Source: Brevibacillus fortis (GTDB lineage Bacteria > Bacillota > Bacilli > Brevibacillales > Brevibacillaceae). Taken from it: a DNA stretch of 45,726 nucleotides. Shown piece by piece: positions 1-8,557 of this stretch. Position numbers and translations under genes: made by a program. Each line of letters begins with the position of its first letter. The first letter of the stretch is position 1. The stretch covers positions 1 to 45,726 of the forward strand of contig NZ_PXZM01000032.1 of assembly GCF_003013395.1 (NCBI RefSeq). The letters run 5' to 3'. The notes beneath the pieces are model-generated. The model made no database searches, was not told the DNA's origin, and saw nothing but the letters and a program-made list of their open reading frames with translations.

Positions 1-105
1 CAGGGGTCAGTGCATTCATTCCGGAGCGGACAGTCATTCCCCCCTTGTGGGGCGTAGGCCGAAGCGTAGACTGGAAATGCGCTTCTTTCCCCCACTTCAG
101 CTACG

Positions 106-135
106 AAAAAAAGCCTCCCCAATCAGAGAAGGCTT
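106..135 (-). terminator. Terminator of speD
   Basis: Arms at 111-120 and 126-135 form a 10-bp stem on the minus strand (two G-U pairs) followed by a T-run. It lies just past the speD stop codon. Confidence 0.75.
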
Positions 136-140
136 CCTCG

Positions 141-956
141 TTAATTCACAATATTTTTCCCATAGTAAATCTCGTCCATCTCTATTTGCAGTTGCTCTGT
201 AATATCCGCCTGCTCCTCCGGTGTCAGCTTGTCCTTTGTGTATCCAAACAAATAATTGTTCAGATCAAATTGCCTGCGCTTGCATTTGGTATGAAAAATA
301 TTATCTTGGTACACATTTACATCAATCATGTGGAACAATTCCTTAATTTCCTCGGGAATATAATTTTGGATTGAACTGATGTCGTGATCGATAAACAGCT
401 TGTATCCATGTATATCCCGGGTAAAACCGCGCACCCTGTAATCAATCGTCATCAAGTCTGTATCAAACGAACGAATTAAATAATTAAGTGCTTTGAGCGG
501 AGAAATCTCGCCACAGGTCGAGACGTCGATATCGGCTCGGAACGTACTTATGCCCTCCGTTGGATGGTACTCAGGGTATGTATGCACCGTAATATGGCTC
601 TTGTCCAATTGCAGCACCACATTTTCAGGCAAAGGTCCGGGGGATTCCTCATATGATTCAGTAGGGACCTCTACGACTGGCCCCTCGGATACAAGAAAAG
701 TGACGCTCGCACCTTGTGGTACATAATCTTGTTGGGCGACATTCAGTACGTGTGCGCCGATAATATTCGACACGTTTTTCAGGATATTCGTCAACCGCTC
801 GGCATTGTATTGTTCATCTATGTATTCGATATACGCTTCCCGTTCCGCTTTTGTTTTCGTGTAGCAGATGTCGTACATGTTGAAGCTGAGTGACTTGGTT
901 AAATTGTTGAAGCCGTGCAGCGTAACGTTTTGTTCTGTTTTTTGTTCCAAGCGCAT
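141..956 (-). CDS. speD: S-adenosylmethionine decarboxylase proenzyme, E. coli type (SpeD)
   Basis: Makes decarboxylated AdoMet, the aminopropyl donor for spermidine synthesis. The protein aligns by eye with E. coli SpeD over its length: LHGFNNLTKSLSF near the N-terminus, the LDKSH motif whose serine (about residue 120) becomes the pyruvoyl group after self-cleavage, HTYPE just after it, FRADI-STCG, and YRVRGFTRDI. It is therefore the long class 1 enzyme, not the short B. subtilis form. The start is uncertain. The frame stays open to 1043, but homology begins near the ATG at 956 (271 aa); the purine run AGGGGG there sits unusually close to the ATG. The ATG at 974 is the alternative. No speE lies next to it. 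Confidence 0.93.
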   Translation of the reverse strand: MRLEQKTEQNVTLHGFNNLTKSLSFNMYDICYTKTKAEREAYIEYIDEQYNAERLTNILKNVSNIIGAHVLNVAQQDYVPQGASVTFLVSEGPVVEVPTESYEESPGPLPENVVLQLDKSHITVHTYPEYHPTEGISTFRADIDVSTCGEISPLKALNYLIRSFDTDLMTIDYRVRGFTRDIHGYKLFIDHDISSIQNYIPEEIKELFHMIDVNVYQDNIFHTKCKRRQFDLNNYLFGYTKDKLTPEEQADITEQLQIEMDEIYYGKNIVN

Positions 957-1153
957 TTCCCCCTGTGATAGCATCCAAACTCGTTTGCTCTTACTTTTTC
1001 CTCCATCTCCTTCATAAATACCCATTACTTTTGTCCCACACAAAAATGATTCATTAGCATTAGGAAAACTTGACAGGATATGGTTCTAATCCCATTGGTT
1101 TAGTGATAAAATATCGAAGTGTGTCAAAATTTAGCAGAAAGGGGGAAATTATC

Positions 1154-1507
1154 ATGCATTGGTATACAAGCGTGTTGAAGAAATACGTTGCTTTTGAAGG
1201 AAGAGCTAGACGTCAAGAATATTGGATGTTCACTTTGTTCAACATCATCGTGTCTCTGGTAATTGCTCTCGTAGAGTCATTAATTGGTACAGCATCTGTT
1301 TTGGGCATAATCTATTCACTTGCAGTATTACTGCCTAGTTTGAGTGTAACTGCTCGCCGATTGCACGATACTGGAAGAAGCGGTTGGTGGATCCTTCTTG
1401 CGTTTATTCCTTTAATCGGGGCAATTATTTTGCTCGTATTCTTGTGCCAAGACAGCCAAGGAGACAACCAGTACGGCGCGAACCCAAAAACATCGCAATC
1501 ATTCTAA
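1154..1507 (+). CDS. DUF805 family inner-membrane protein
   Basis: A 117-aa protein of unknown function. It has the DUF805 layout: an N-terminal WY...F.GRA.R.EYW motif (residues 3-25), three hydrophobic segments (about 28-50, 50-65, 80-100), the conserved ARRLHDTGRSGWW between the last two, and a C-terminal G.N.YG.NP tail. The start at 1154 is set by AGAAAGGGGG ten bases upstream; the longer open frame from 1070 has no such site. Single-gene unit with its own terminator. The specific role is unknown. Confidence 0.9.
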   Translation: MHWYTSVLKKYVAFEGRARRQEYWMFTLFNIIVSLVIALVESLIGTASVLGIIYSLAVLLPSLSVTARRLHDTGRSGWWILLAFIPLIGAIILLVFLCQDSQGDNQYGANPKTSQSF

Positions 1508-1518
1508 TGTCTCCATCG

Positions 1519-1545
1519 CCTCTCCTCATAAGGGAGAGGTTTTTA
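1519..1545 (+). terminator. Terminator of the DUF805 gene
   Basis: CCTCTCC (1519-1525) pairs with GGAGAGG (1533-1539), followed by a T-run. Confidence 0.8.
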
Positions 1546-1561
1546 TATTTCGCCTAAAGAA

Positions 1562-1598
1562 ATAACGGCAATTCAGGTCTCCCCAAATGCCGTTTTTC
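1562..1598 (-). terminator. Terminator at the end of the catabolic block, possibly bidirectional
   Basis: AACGGCA (1564-1570) pairs with TGCCGTT (1588-1594), with T-rich sequence on both sides. It is 11 bases past the stop of the last gene of the block. Confidence 0.6.
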
Positions 1599-1608
1599 CA
1601 CTACCGTT

Positions 1609-2481
1609 TTACGCTTCGTCCCAAAAACGTCGCAAGTTGTCCATCCCAATCTTGGACCCTTCGCGGCAATCTTCCATGCCTTCGAATTCGACCGTGATAT
1701 AGCCATCATAGCCGGACTGTTTGACCAGCTTGACGACTTCCCGGATGTTGATATCGCCTTGTCCAACTATCGCCCCACGCAGGAAGTTGCCGTTGACGGT
1801 TTTGAACCATTTGCCTGCGCCTGGATCATGGTAGGACGGACGGAAGTAAAAATCTTTGAAATGCACGAGCGAAGCGTAAGGCAGATTTTTTTGCACCCCT
1901 ACCAGCGAAGCCTCGTCTACGCACATGAAGTTTCCGATATCCAGCGTCGTTTTGAAATTCGGACGATTGACCTCATGCAAGACACGCTGCACGCGGTCAC
2001 TTGCCTGCACAAGCCAGCCGTGATTCTCGATTGTCGTCGTTATTCCGAATTGCGCGGCATAATCAGCGATTCGGCAGCTTCCCTCTACCATCTCAGCCAA
2101 ATGCTTTTCGAAGTATTCGATTGTCGTCTCCTCTACGGGAACAGTAAAGGCGGACACATCGTGGCGCATATGCTTGATGCCCATGCGGTGCAGCAGATCA
2201 ACATGTGTTTTTACACGTTCAACTTCTGCTTCAAAGGCTTGCTCGTCGGGCTGAATAAAGTTGGTCGGCATCGAGTAGTTGGACAGCTCAATCCCTACCG
2301 CTTTTGCCTTATCCCGAACAGCATCTGCCAATTCGTAGTTATCAACCAGTGTAAAACCGTACGGCACGATTTCCATGTGCTCGCCACCGTTATCCGCGAT
2401 CCATTGCACGACATCCAGTACATCCATTTCACCAGCTCGAATTGCTGTCAGCAGGCTGTAAGTGCTCAATCCAATTTTCAT
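1609..2481 (-). CDS. TIM-barrel sugar phosphate isomerase/epimerase (xylose isomerase-like, AP endonuclease 2 family)
   Basis: A 290-aa cytoplasmic enzyme of the family that includes IolE, IolI, hydroxypyruvate isomerase and 3-keto sugar epimerases. The four expected metal ligands are visible: Glu152 in IENHG, Asp181 in TLDIGNF, His207 in VHFKDF and Glu265 in ITVEFEG. The ATG at 2481 follows GAGGTGG at good spacing; a GTG at 2490 is the alternative. It is the last gene of the minus-strand block, 45 bases after a Gfo/Idh/MocA dehydrogenase gene, a pairing seen in inositol and keto-sugar pathways. The substrate cannot be read from sequence; isomerisation or epimerisation of the dehydrogenase product is an inference. 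Confidence 0.88.
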   Translation of the reverse strand: MKIGLSTYSLLTAIRAGEMDVLDVVQWIADNGGEHMEIVPYGFTLVDNYELADAVRDKAKAVGIELSNYSMPTNFIQPDEQAFEAEVERVKTHVDLLHRMGIKHMRHDVSAFTVPVEETTIEYFEKHLAEMVEGSCRIADYAAQFGITTTIENHGWLVQASDRVQRVLHEVNRPNFKTTLDIGNFMCVDEASLVGVQKNLPYASLVHFKDFYFRPSYHDPGAGKWFKTVNGNFLRGAIVGQGDINIREVVKLVKQSGYDGYITVEFEGMEDCREGSKIGMDNLRRFWDEA

Positions 2482-2526
2482 CAGTTCCACCTCATTTGAT
2501 TTATTGTATAGAAAGGCTACTGCTCA

Positions 2527-3522
2527 TCATGATGAGAAATGCACCTTGTTGATAGTGACGACTTGCTTGAGACGATGGGATTCATAGGCTGCCTTCACCA
2601 CTTCGAGCGTCCGCAGTCCATCTTCTCCTGTAATTGACGGAGGTCGGCCTTCCATGACATTTTGCACAAAATCGGCAATCAGCCGCTCATCCATATCCAC
2701 AGCCCAAGGTAAATGTTGCAGCTTCGAATCGCGGTCATTGTAATAGAGCGCGTGTTGCTTGAACACATCGACGTCCAACGTGCCTTTGGTGCCAATAATC
2801 CGCATCGTCACATCTCCCCACGTCGGGAACGTCTTCGGCCGCGACCAGCTCGGATCGATACCGACGATCACGCCAGACTCCATTTCCACGGAAACCATGC
2901 CACAATCCTCTACCTCCATCTCGTAAAAGCGTGTGTCCAGCTCGGCGTAGACGTTTTTCACTTCATCTTGGAGCATCCAACGTACGAGGTCCATCAAATG
3001 GACGATGTGGTCCGTCGCTGCCCCACCGCCAGACAGCTCTTTTTCAATGAACCAGCCGCCGGGCATTTGTCCGTGGTTCGTGCCATCGATGGCGAGAATG
3101 TCTCCGAGAGCACCTGACTGAACAATCTGTTTGACGTTTTCCATCACGGGCGCAAATCGGACAGGATAGGCAACCTGGAGCATGACTCCTTCTTCTTTGC
3201 AGACCTGAATCATTTCACGTGCATCCGCAATCTCGGTGGCAATTGGTTTCTCGCACAAAATGTGCTTTTTCGCTCGTGCTGCCGCAATTACGTGCTCCTT
3301 GTGCTTGGCATTTTCCGAGCAAATAATGACCGCGTCGATACCAGACTGCAAAAAGACTTGCAGATCTTCGTAAAAATCGAGCTGGTAGGCTGTCGCCATT
3401 TCCTCTCCACGACGCGAGTCATCATCCCAGACTGCTATCAACTGCACATCACGGTGCTTTTGCAAATATGTAGCGTAGCTATGTGCATGCATATGGGCAA
3501 AGCTGATGATTCCTACCTTCAT
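2527..3522 (-). CDS. Gfo/Idh/MocA family oxidoreductase
   Basis: A 331-aa NAD(P)-dependent sugar/polyol dehydrogenase-type protein. The Rossmann strand is atypical (GIISFAHMHAHSYA instead of GxGxxG), but the catalytic set is intact: CEKP with Lys92, and D171-xxx-H175-xx-D178 after a GGG turn. The C-terminal half is the usual alpha/beta domain. Its ATG overlaps the stop of the preceding gene by 4 bases (ATGA), so the two are translationally coupled. The coupled partner is a divergent paralogue lacking these residues. The substrate is unknown; the TIM-barrel isomerase gene follows directly. Confidence 0.9.
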   Translation of the reverse strand: MKVGIISFAHMHAHSYATYLQKHRDVQLIAVWDDDSRRGEEMATAYQLDFYEDLQVFLQSGIDAVIICSENAKHKEHVIAAARAKKHILCEKPIATEIADAREMIQVCKEEGVMLQVAYPVRFAPVMENVKQIVQSGALGDILAIDGTNHGQMPGGWFIEKELSGGGAATDHIVHLMDLVRWMLQDEVKNVYAELDTRFYEMEVEDCGMVSVEMESGVIVGIDPSWSRPKTFPTWGDVTMRIIGTKGTLDVDVFKQHALYYNDRDSKLQHLPWAVDMDERLIADFVQNVMEGRPPSITGEDGLRTLEVVKAAYESHRLKQVVTINKVHFSS

Positions 3523-4424
3523 CCCTCGTCACCTCCGTGGATGAGCTTCACAGGTTGTCCCCTCTTGACCGATTCTCTCGCCGCTGCAACGATATCAAGT
3601 GCGGCTAACAGATCACGAGCATGCAGACGTGCCACTTCCTGTTTCTGTACACAGCGAACGAAATGCTCCCGCTGTCGCTGCATCAGGTCCAGCCCTCGGA
3701 ATGTTACAGAAAGAGATCGCTCTCCCCCACTCCAGCGAATTGGGATGCTTTCCCGGCTATCATGCGTAATCATCCCTTGATCACCGGTAAGCTCAAAGGA
3801 AGCATGTTCTGTCCCATCCGCCAAAGACAGCTCTACATGAGCAATTGCCCCGCCTGCCATCCGAAGCATGACCAACGCATAATAGACGATCTGTCCTGAC
3901 TCATTCATGTGCTTGACCTCTCGCGCCATCACTCGTTCAACCTCGCCAAATGTCCAGCGCAGCCAATCGAATTCCCGCATTCCAAGCTCTTGAAATAGGC
4001 ATTTCCCTGCATTTTCAGCCGAAGCAGGAGCACCTCTTCGCAAGCGAATGACACCTGCTTTTCCTATGGTGCCATTCTTTATTTGCTCGTGCGCCTGCTC
4101 GTATTCTGGAGCAAAACGCAACGTATTTGCATATTGCAGCACTACACCATATTGATCGCACAAACGGATTCCTTCACGCCCTAGAGCAGAACCGTCTGCG
4201 CATAAAATATGCTTTCCCGCCTGTGCAGCAAGCGTCACCCATTGGTCAGCGCTTTCTGAAACCGAGCCAATATCCACGATATCCACTTCTGTTCCCTGCA
4301 AGATTTCGCCCAAAGAAGACAAGCTGTCAGCCACACCTACAATCTCTGCCTCTTTGATCCGAAACCAAGCCTGCGACTCTTTGACGCTTGTTCCCACTTC
4401 CCCTGCGACAACAACCTTTACCAT
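3519..4424 (-). CDS. Divergent Gfo/Idh/MocA-like protein, probable pseudo-oxidoreductase
   Basis: A 301-aa protein with the Gfo/Idh/MocA fold signature: N-terminal beta-alpha-beta unit, AGKHILC at 69-75, LRFAP at 102-106. The catalytic residues are changed. The EKP tripeptide reads ADG (76-78), removing the catalytic lysine, and the D-x-G-x-H-x-x-D motif reads E146-L-G-M-R150-E-F-D153, removing the histidine. The nucleotide-binding loop is also non-canonical. The frame is complete and coupled by 4-base overlap to an intact paralogue downstream; its own start overlaps the end of the ROK repressor gene by 7 bases. It may be a regulatory or structural partner, or it may act by altered chemistry. 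Family call sure, activity unknown. Confidence 0.85.
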   Translation of the reverse strand: MVKVVVAGEVGTSVKESQAWFRIKEAEIVGVADSLSSLGEILQGTEVDIVDIGSVSESADQWVTLAAQAGKHILCADGSALGREGIRLCDQYGVVLQYANTLRFAPEYEQAHEQIKNGTIGKAGVIRLRRGAPASAENAGKCLFQELGMREFDWLRWTFGEVERVMAREVKHMNESGQIVYYALVMLRMAGGAIAHVELSLADGTEHASFELTGDQGMITHDSRESIPIRWSGGERSLSVTFRGLDLMQRQREHFVRCVQKQEVARLHARDLLAALDIVAAARESVKRGQPVKLIHGGDEG

Positions 4425-5659
4425 GAACCCGATCTCCCTCTCCCCGTGCTTCCCTCATATAGCGAAAACTGAAATGTATCCTGCAATAAAACCGCGGCAG
4501 CTCCTGCGACCTCTACATTTTCACCCAATGAATTCGGCCGAATCTCCAATTCCTCCGTCAGGATTCCGTGCGCGTATTCCCCCACGTAGTCTTTTACTTT
4601 GGCGATCAACAGCTCATTTTCGAAGGCGATCTCACCGCCAAGAATGATGACTTCCGGATTGAACAAATGAATCAGATTGACCAGCCCCGAAGCCAAATAA
4701 GAAGCGGTTTCCTCCAAAATGCTGACCGCAAGCGGGTCCTGCTCTGCCAAAGCCTGCCGAAACACCACAGGAGTAATCCGGCCAACATCCTGCCCCACCA
4801 ATTCCGAGATGTGGCTCGACTTTCCTTTTGCAAGCGAGGAGATCAGCTTGGAGTAAATCGCAGGCCAGCTCACGTAATTTTCCAGACAGCCTACATTTCC
4901 ACAGTCACACCGCACACCTGCCCGATCAATCGTGGTGTGACCGAATTCACCGGCCCCGCCTTTAAAGCCCCTGTAGATTGCACCATTCATCAAAATACTG
5001 GCTCCCAGTCCATCCCCAATCGTGACGTACAGCATGTTTTGATAATGACTGAAATCCCCGAGTGTCTTCTCGGCGAGTAAGTACGCATTCGTGTCGTTAT
5101 CCAGCCAGGTTTTCAACTGGAAGCGCTGCTCGACCATTTCCTTAACAGGGGCATTCTGCAAGCGAAGCTTCGGATTATAGCGAATCACCCCATGGACCGA
5201 GTCCACGATGCCTTGCGTGACAATCGAGATTCCCATGCATGTCTCCAGGCTCGCGGCTCCACGCAAAAATTGTTCAATGATGTCCATCAAATAAGCGAGG
5301 ACACTCTCCCCTTGGTACGGCTTGATCGAGTGAACTTCCTTTCGTTTGACCGCGGCTTCCAGATTCATCTCGGCAATCGTAATCTTCGACCCAGAGATCG
5401 AAATACCGATCAGAAAGTGACTGTCAGGGGAGAACTGGACCAAGATCGGTTTTCGTCCGCCATTTGACTCTCCTGTCCCCACCTCACATACGAACGAGTC
5501 GCGAATCAACTCACTGACAGCCGAAGTCACGGTAGTAGGACTCAGTTTGTTCCGCTTCGCTATTTCACTCCGGGAAATGGGGCCGTAATGACGGATCGTA
5601 TCGAATATGATGGAGCGATTCAGTTCCTGGATCAGCTTTAAATCACCCGTCCTACGCAT
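4418..5659 (-). CDS. ROK family transcriptional repressor (NagC/XylR type)
   Basis: A 413-aa regulator. Residues 8-60 form a winged helix-turn-helix (ISRSEIAKRNKLSPTTVTSAV), followed by a ROK sugar-sensing domain. The zinc site is present: His241 and C251-x-C-G-x-x-G-C258. The ATP-phosphate loop, DxGGT in ROK kinases, reads SISGSK (about 87-92), so kinase activity is unlikely. The start at 5659 follows AAAGGGATGG; the longer open frame to 5710 would run into oppF. It is encoded inside the operon it probably controls, 22 bases after oppF and overlapping the next gene by 7. The inducer is probably a sugar or sugar phosphate of the pathway (inference). Confidence 0.9.
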   Translation of the reverse strand: MRRTGDLKLIQELNRSIIFDTIRHYGPISRSEIAKRNKLSPTTVTSAVSELIRDSFVCEVGTGESNGGRKPILVQFSPDSHFLIGISISGSKITIAEMNLEAAVKRKEVHSIKPYQGESVLAYLMDIIEQFLRGAASLETCMGISIVTQGIVDSVHGVIRYNPKLRLQNAPVKEMVEQRFQLKTWLDNDTNAYLLAEKTLGDFSHYQNMLYVTIGDGLGASILMNGAIYRGFKGGAGEFGHTTIDRAGVRCDCGNVGCLENYVSWPAIYSKLISSLAKGKSSHISELVGQDVGRITPVVFRQALAEQDPLAVSILEETASYLASGLVNLIHLFNPEVIILGGEIAFENELLIAKVKDYVGEYAHGILTEELEIRPNSLGENVEVAGAAAVLLQDTFQFSLYEGSTGRGRSGSW

Positions 5660-5681
5660 GTAACCATCCCTTTTATTCAAA

Positions 5682-6644
5682 TCATAAATGGCAGGCGACA
5701 AAATGATCACGGTCTGCCGCTTCCCGCAATGCTGGCGGTGTCGACTTGCATATGTCCATCACAAACGGACAGCGTGTATGAAACAAACAGCCTGACGGCG
5801 GATTCACCGGGCTCGGCACATCTCCCTGCAAAATGATCCTCTCCCGCTTTGCCCGTGGATCAGGAATCGGAACCGAAGATAGCAACGCTTTTGTATACGG
5901 ATGACGGGGATTGGCAAAAATCATTTCCTTCGGGCCCGATTCTACGAGACTCCCCAAATACATCACGCCGATCTTGTCGCTAATATGCTCCACCACGCTC
6001 AAATCATGGGAAATAAACAAATAGGTTAAATGAAATTCTTCCTGCAAATCTTTTAGCAAATTCAAGATTTGCGATTGAATCGACACATCAAGAGCAGAGA
6101 CTGGCTCATCCGCGACGATCAGCTTCGGCTTCAAAATCAAGGCGCGAGCGATTCCGATGCGCTGCCGTTGCCCTCCACTGAATTCATGGGCAAATTTCTC
6201 CGCATGATAGCTGGAGAGCCCAACAACCTCGAGCATTTCAGCGACAATCCGATCGCGCTCTTGAGCAGACAGCTTCGTATGAATGAGAAGAGGCTCTGCT
6301 ACCACATCGCGAATTTTCATCCGTGGATTCAGGGAGGCGTACGGGTCCTGAAAGACCATCTGTACTTGCTTGCGCACCTCCCGCAGCTTCGTTTCGTTCA
6401 TTTTGGAGATTTCTTCGCCATTGATCCAAATCTTGCCCTCATCTGGCATCAAAAGTCGTGTGACCAAGCGCCCTGTCGTCGACTTGCCGCAACCACTCTC
6501 TCCGACCAGACTGAACGTCTCGCCCTCCTTGATATCGAACGACACGTGATTCACAGCTTTTACGCTTTTTTTGCTGCTCAATAAACCGCTATCAATCGGG
6601 AACGTTTTTTTGATACCGTCTACCACGACCAGTGATTTAGACAT
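5682..6644 (-). CDS. oppF: Oligopeptide/dipeptide-type ABC transporter ATP-binding protein (OppF-like)
   Basis: A 320-aa cytoplasmic ATPase, second of the pair that powers the permeases encoded upstream. It shows Walker A GESGCGKST, signature FSGGQRQR, Walker B LIVADEP and the Opp/Dpp C-terminal extension with a cysteine-rich GCLFHTRCPF motif and two further cysteines, typical of the iron-sulfur-binding tail of this family. The start at 6644 overlaps the oppD stop by 8 bases; the open frame to 6764 lies within oppD and is not used. The family imports peptides but also oligosaccharides and other solutes, and the gene neighbourhood favours a sugar-like solute. Confidence 0.92.
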   Translation of the reverse strand: MSKSLVVVDGIKKTFPIDSGLLSSKKSVKAVNHVSFDIKEGETFSLVGESGCGKSTTGRLVTRLLMPDEGKIWINGEEISKMNETKLREVRKQVQMVFQDPYASLNPRMKIRDVVAEPLLIHTKLSAQERDRIVAEMLEVVGLSSYHAEKFAHEFSGGQRQRIGIARALILKPKLIVADEPVSALDVSIQSQILNLLKDLQEEFHLTYLFISHDLSVVEHISDKIGVMYLGSLVESGPKEMIFANPRHPYTKALLSSVPIPDPRAKRERIILQGDVPSPVNPPSGCLFHTRCPFVMDICKSTPPALREAADRDHFVACHL

Positions 6645-7629
6645 GACCATCCCTACCTTCCTCTTGATAGAGCCAGCAGCGGCAAAAACGTTCCTCTCCC
6701 ACAGTCGTAATGACGGGCTCCTTTTCCCAGCAGACAGGCATGACATCCTTGCAACGCGGCGCAAATTTGCAGCCCTTGGGCATATTGTTTGGTGTCGGTA
6801 CGTTCCCGGGAACCGAATCCAGCCGCGCGCGCTTTTGCCCGATTTTGGGGACAGAACCGATCAGGCCTTTGGTATACGGATGTTTGGGCTCATCGAACAA
6901 GTCGTAAACAGATGCTTCCTCCACGACACGCCCTGCGTACATGACCACGACACGGTTGCACATCTCTGCCACGACGCCGAGATCGTGCGTGATCAGCAGC
7001 ATCGACATATGCTCATCAGCCTGAAGCTGCTTCATCACATCGAGGATTTGCGCTTGAATCGTGACATCGAGCGCAGTAGTTGGCTCATCGGCGATCAACA
7101 GGTTGGGATTGCAGGACATCGCCATCGCAATCATGATGCGCTGCCGCATACCGCCGGAGAGCTGATGCGGATACTCCCCCATTATTTCGCTCGGGCGCGG
7201 AATGCCCACTTTTGTCAGCATGCTCACTGCTTGCTCTCGCGCCTTTTGGTCTGAGTAGCCGAGATGCAAGCGAATCGCTTCCATCAATTGCTCTCCGATT
7301 TTCATCACCGGGTTGAGTGAAGTCATCGGCTCCTGAAAAATCATCGAGATTTCTTTTCCGCGAATACGGCGCATATCACTCTCCGAAATCGAGAGCAAAT
7401 TCGTACCGTTGTAAACAATCTCGCCATTGGTAATCTCTCCAGTCGTGTCTTTGAACAGGCGCATGATCGACAAGGAGGTCACGCTCTTGCCACAGCCCGA
7501 TTCACCAACCAGTCCGAGCACTTCGCCTTTTTTTATATGAAAGCTGACATGATCGAGGACGACTGTCTTCTGGTTGTCTCTCGTAAATTGCGTCTGCAGA
7601 TGCTTTACTTCCATGATGTTCTCACTCAT
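6637..7629 (-). CDS. oppD: Oligopeptide/dipeptide-type ABC transporter ATP-binding protein (OppD-like)
   Basis: A 330-aa ATPase with Walker A GESGCGKS, signature LSGGMRQR, Walker B LIADEPTTALD, an H-loop in ITHDLGV and the Opp/Dpp cysteine motif GCKFAPRC near the C-terminus. The ATG at 7629 is preferred because GGGAG lies about eight bases upstream; the ATG at 7638 sits directly on that site. It lies 18 bases after the second permease gene and overlaps oppF. Confidence 0.92.
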   Translation of the reverse strand: MSENIMEVKHLQTQFTRDNQKTVVLDHVSFHIKKGEVLGLVGESGCGKSVTSLSIMRLFKDTTGEITNGEIVYNGTNLLSISESDMRRIRGKEISMIFQEPMTSLNPVMKIGEQLMEAIRLHLGYSDQKAREQAVSMLTKVGIPRPSEIMGEYPHQLSGGMRQRIMIAMAMSCNPNLLIADEPTTALDVTIQAQILDVMKQLQADEHMSMLLITHDLGVVAEMCNRVVVMYAGRVVEEASVYDLFDEPKHPYTKGLIGSVPKIGQKRARLDSVPGNVPTPNNMPKGCKFAPRCKDVMPVCWEKEPVITTVGEERFCRCWLYQEEGRDGHV

Positions 7630-7647
7630 CTGCCCCATCTCCCTCGT

Positions 7648-8538
7648 TTAGTTCTTCGTTTTCGGGTCCAAAATATCGCGCAAGCCATCCCCAACCAGGT
7701 TGAACGCCAGCACGGTCAAAAAGATCGCAATCCCGGGAATGATGACCACATGAGGAGAGGTGGCGAGATAATCACGCCCCATACTGAGCATCGCCCCCCA
7801 GTCAGGACTCTCAGGCGCAGCACCCAGACCGAGAAAGCTGAGACTGGATGCAGCCAAAATCGAGGTACCGATCCGCATGGAAAAAAAGACGATCATACTG
7901 GAGACGGTCTCTGGAAAGATGTGACGAAAAATAATCCGACTGCTTTTTGCCCCCATGGACCGCGCCGCTTCTACAAACACCGCTTCCTTGGCAGCCAATG
8001 TATTGCCGCGAATCAAGCGAGCAAATGATGGAATACTGAACACCGCTACCGCCACGACGACATTCGTCAAGCCCGGGCCGAGAATCGCAACGATCGCGAT
8101 TGCGAGCAGCAAATCAGGAAAAGCAAACATGACGTCACTCCACCGCATGATGAGCCGATCCATCCAGCCCCCGTAATATCCACTGATCAAACCTAAAATC
8201 GTTCCAACCACTGCACCGACCAGAACAGAAGAAAAGCTGACGCCAAGCGAGATTCCCGTCCCTACGATGATGCGGCTCAAAATATCCCGACCGTACTCAT
8301 CTGTCCCTGCCCAATACTCCATGGAAGGTGTCTGCAACGTCACATCATAGTTTGGCTCGTACGGATCATAAGGCGCGATCCACGGGCCAAACAGCGCGAT
8401 GACAAACAAGAACAAGATAAAAAATCCAGCCCAGAAAGCTGTCTTTTGCTTTTTCCACTTCTTCCAAAACTCACGCGCGCGCGATTTCTTTTCCGTAGGA
8501 ACCACTGCGCTATGGCCGATTTCTTTTACTACCTCCAT
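7648..8538 (-). CDS. oppC: Opp/Dpp-type ABC transporter permease (OppC-like)
   Basis: A 296-aa inner-membrane permease with a cytoplasmic N-terminal tail, six predicted helices and the permease loop EAARSMGAKSSRIIFRHIFP (about 190-210) that contacts the ATPases. The N-terminus has the OppC_N type helix (AFWAGFFILFLFVIALFGPWIAPYDPY region). An excellent AAGGAGGTGA site precedes the ATG. It follows oppB after 19 bases. Confidence 0.92.
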   Translation of the reverse strand: MEVVKEIGHSAVVPTEKKSRAREFWKKWKKQKTAFWAGFFILFLFVIALFGPWIAPYDPYEPNYDVTLQTPSMEYWAGTDEYGRDILSRIIVGTGISLGVSFSSVLVGAVVGTILGLISGYYGGWMDRLIMRWSDVMFAFPDLLLAIAIVAILGPGLTNVVVAVAVFSIPSFARLIRGNTLAAKEAVFVEAARSMGAKSSRIIFRHIFPETVSSMIVFFSMRIGTSILAASSLSFLGLGAAPESPDWGAMLSMGRDYLATSPHVVIIPGIAIFLTVLAFNLVGDGLRDILDPKTKN

Positions 8539-8557
8539 TTACGTCACCTCCTTGCCA

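Noticed and set aside
1..105. Possible tail of a gene at the left edge
   Set aside because: No frame there has recognisable protein features or a start; too short to judge.
1759..2499. Long plus-strand frame of 246 codons
   Set aside because: It lies antisense to the TIM-barrel gene, has no family features and no binding site.
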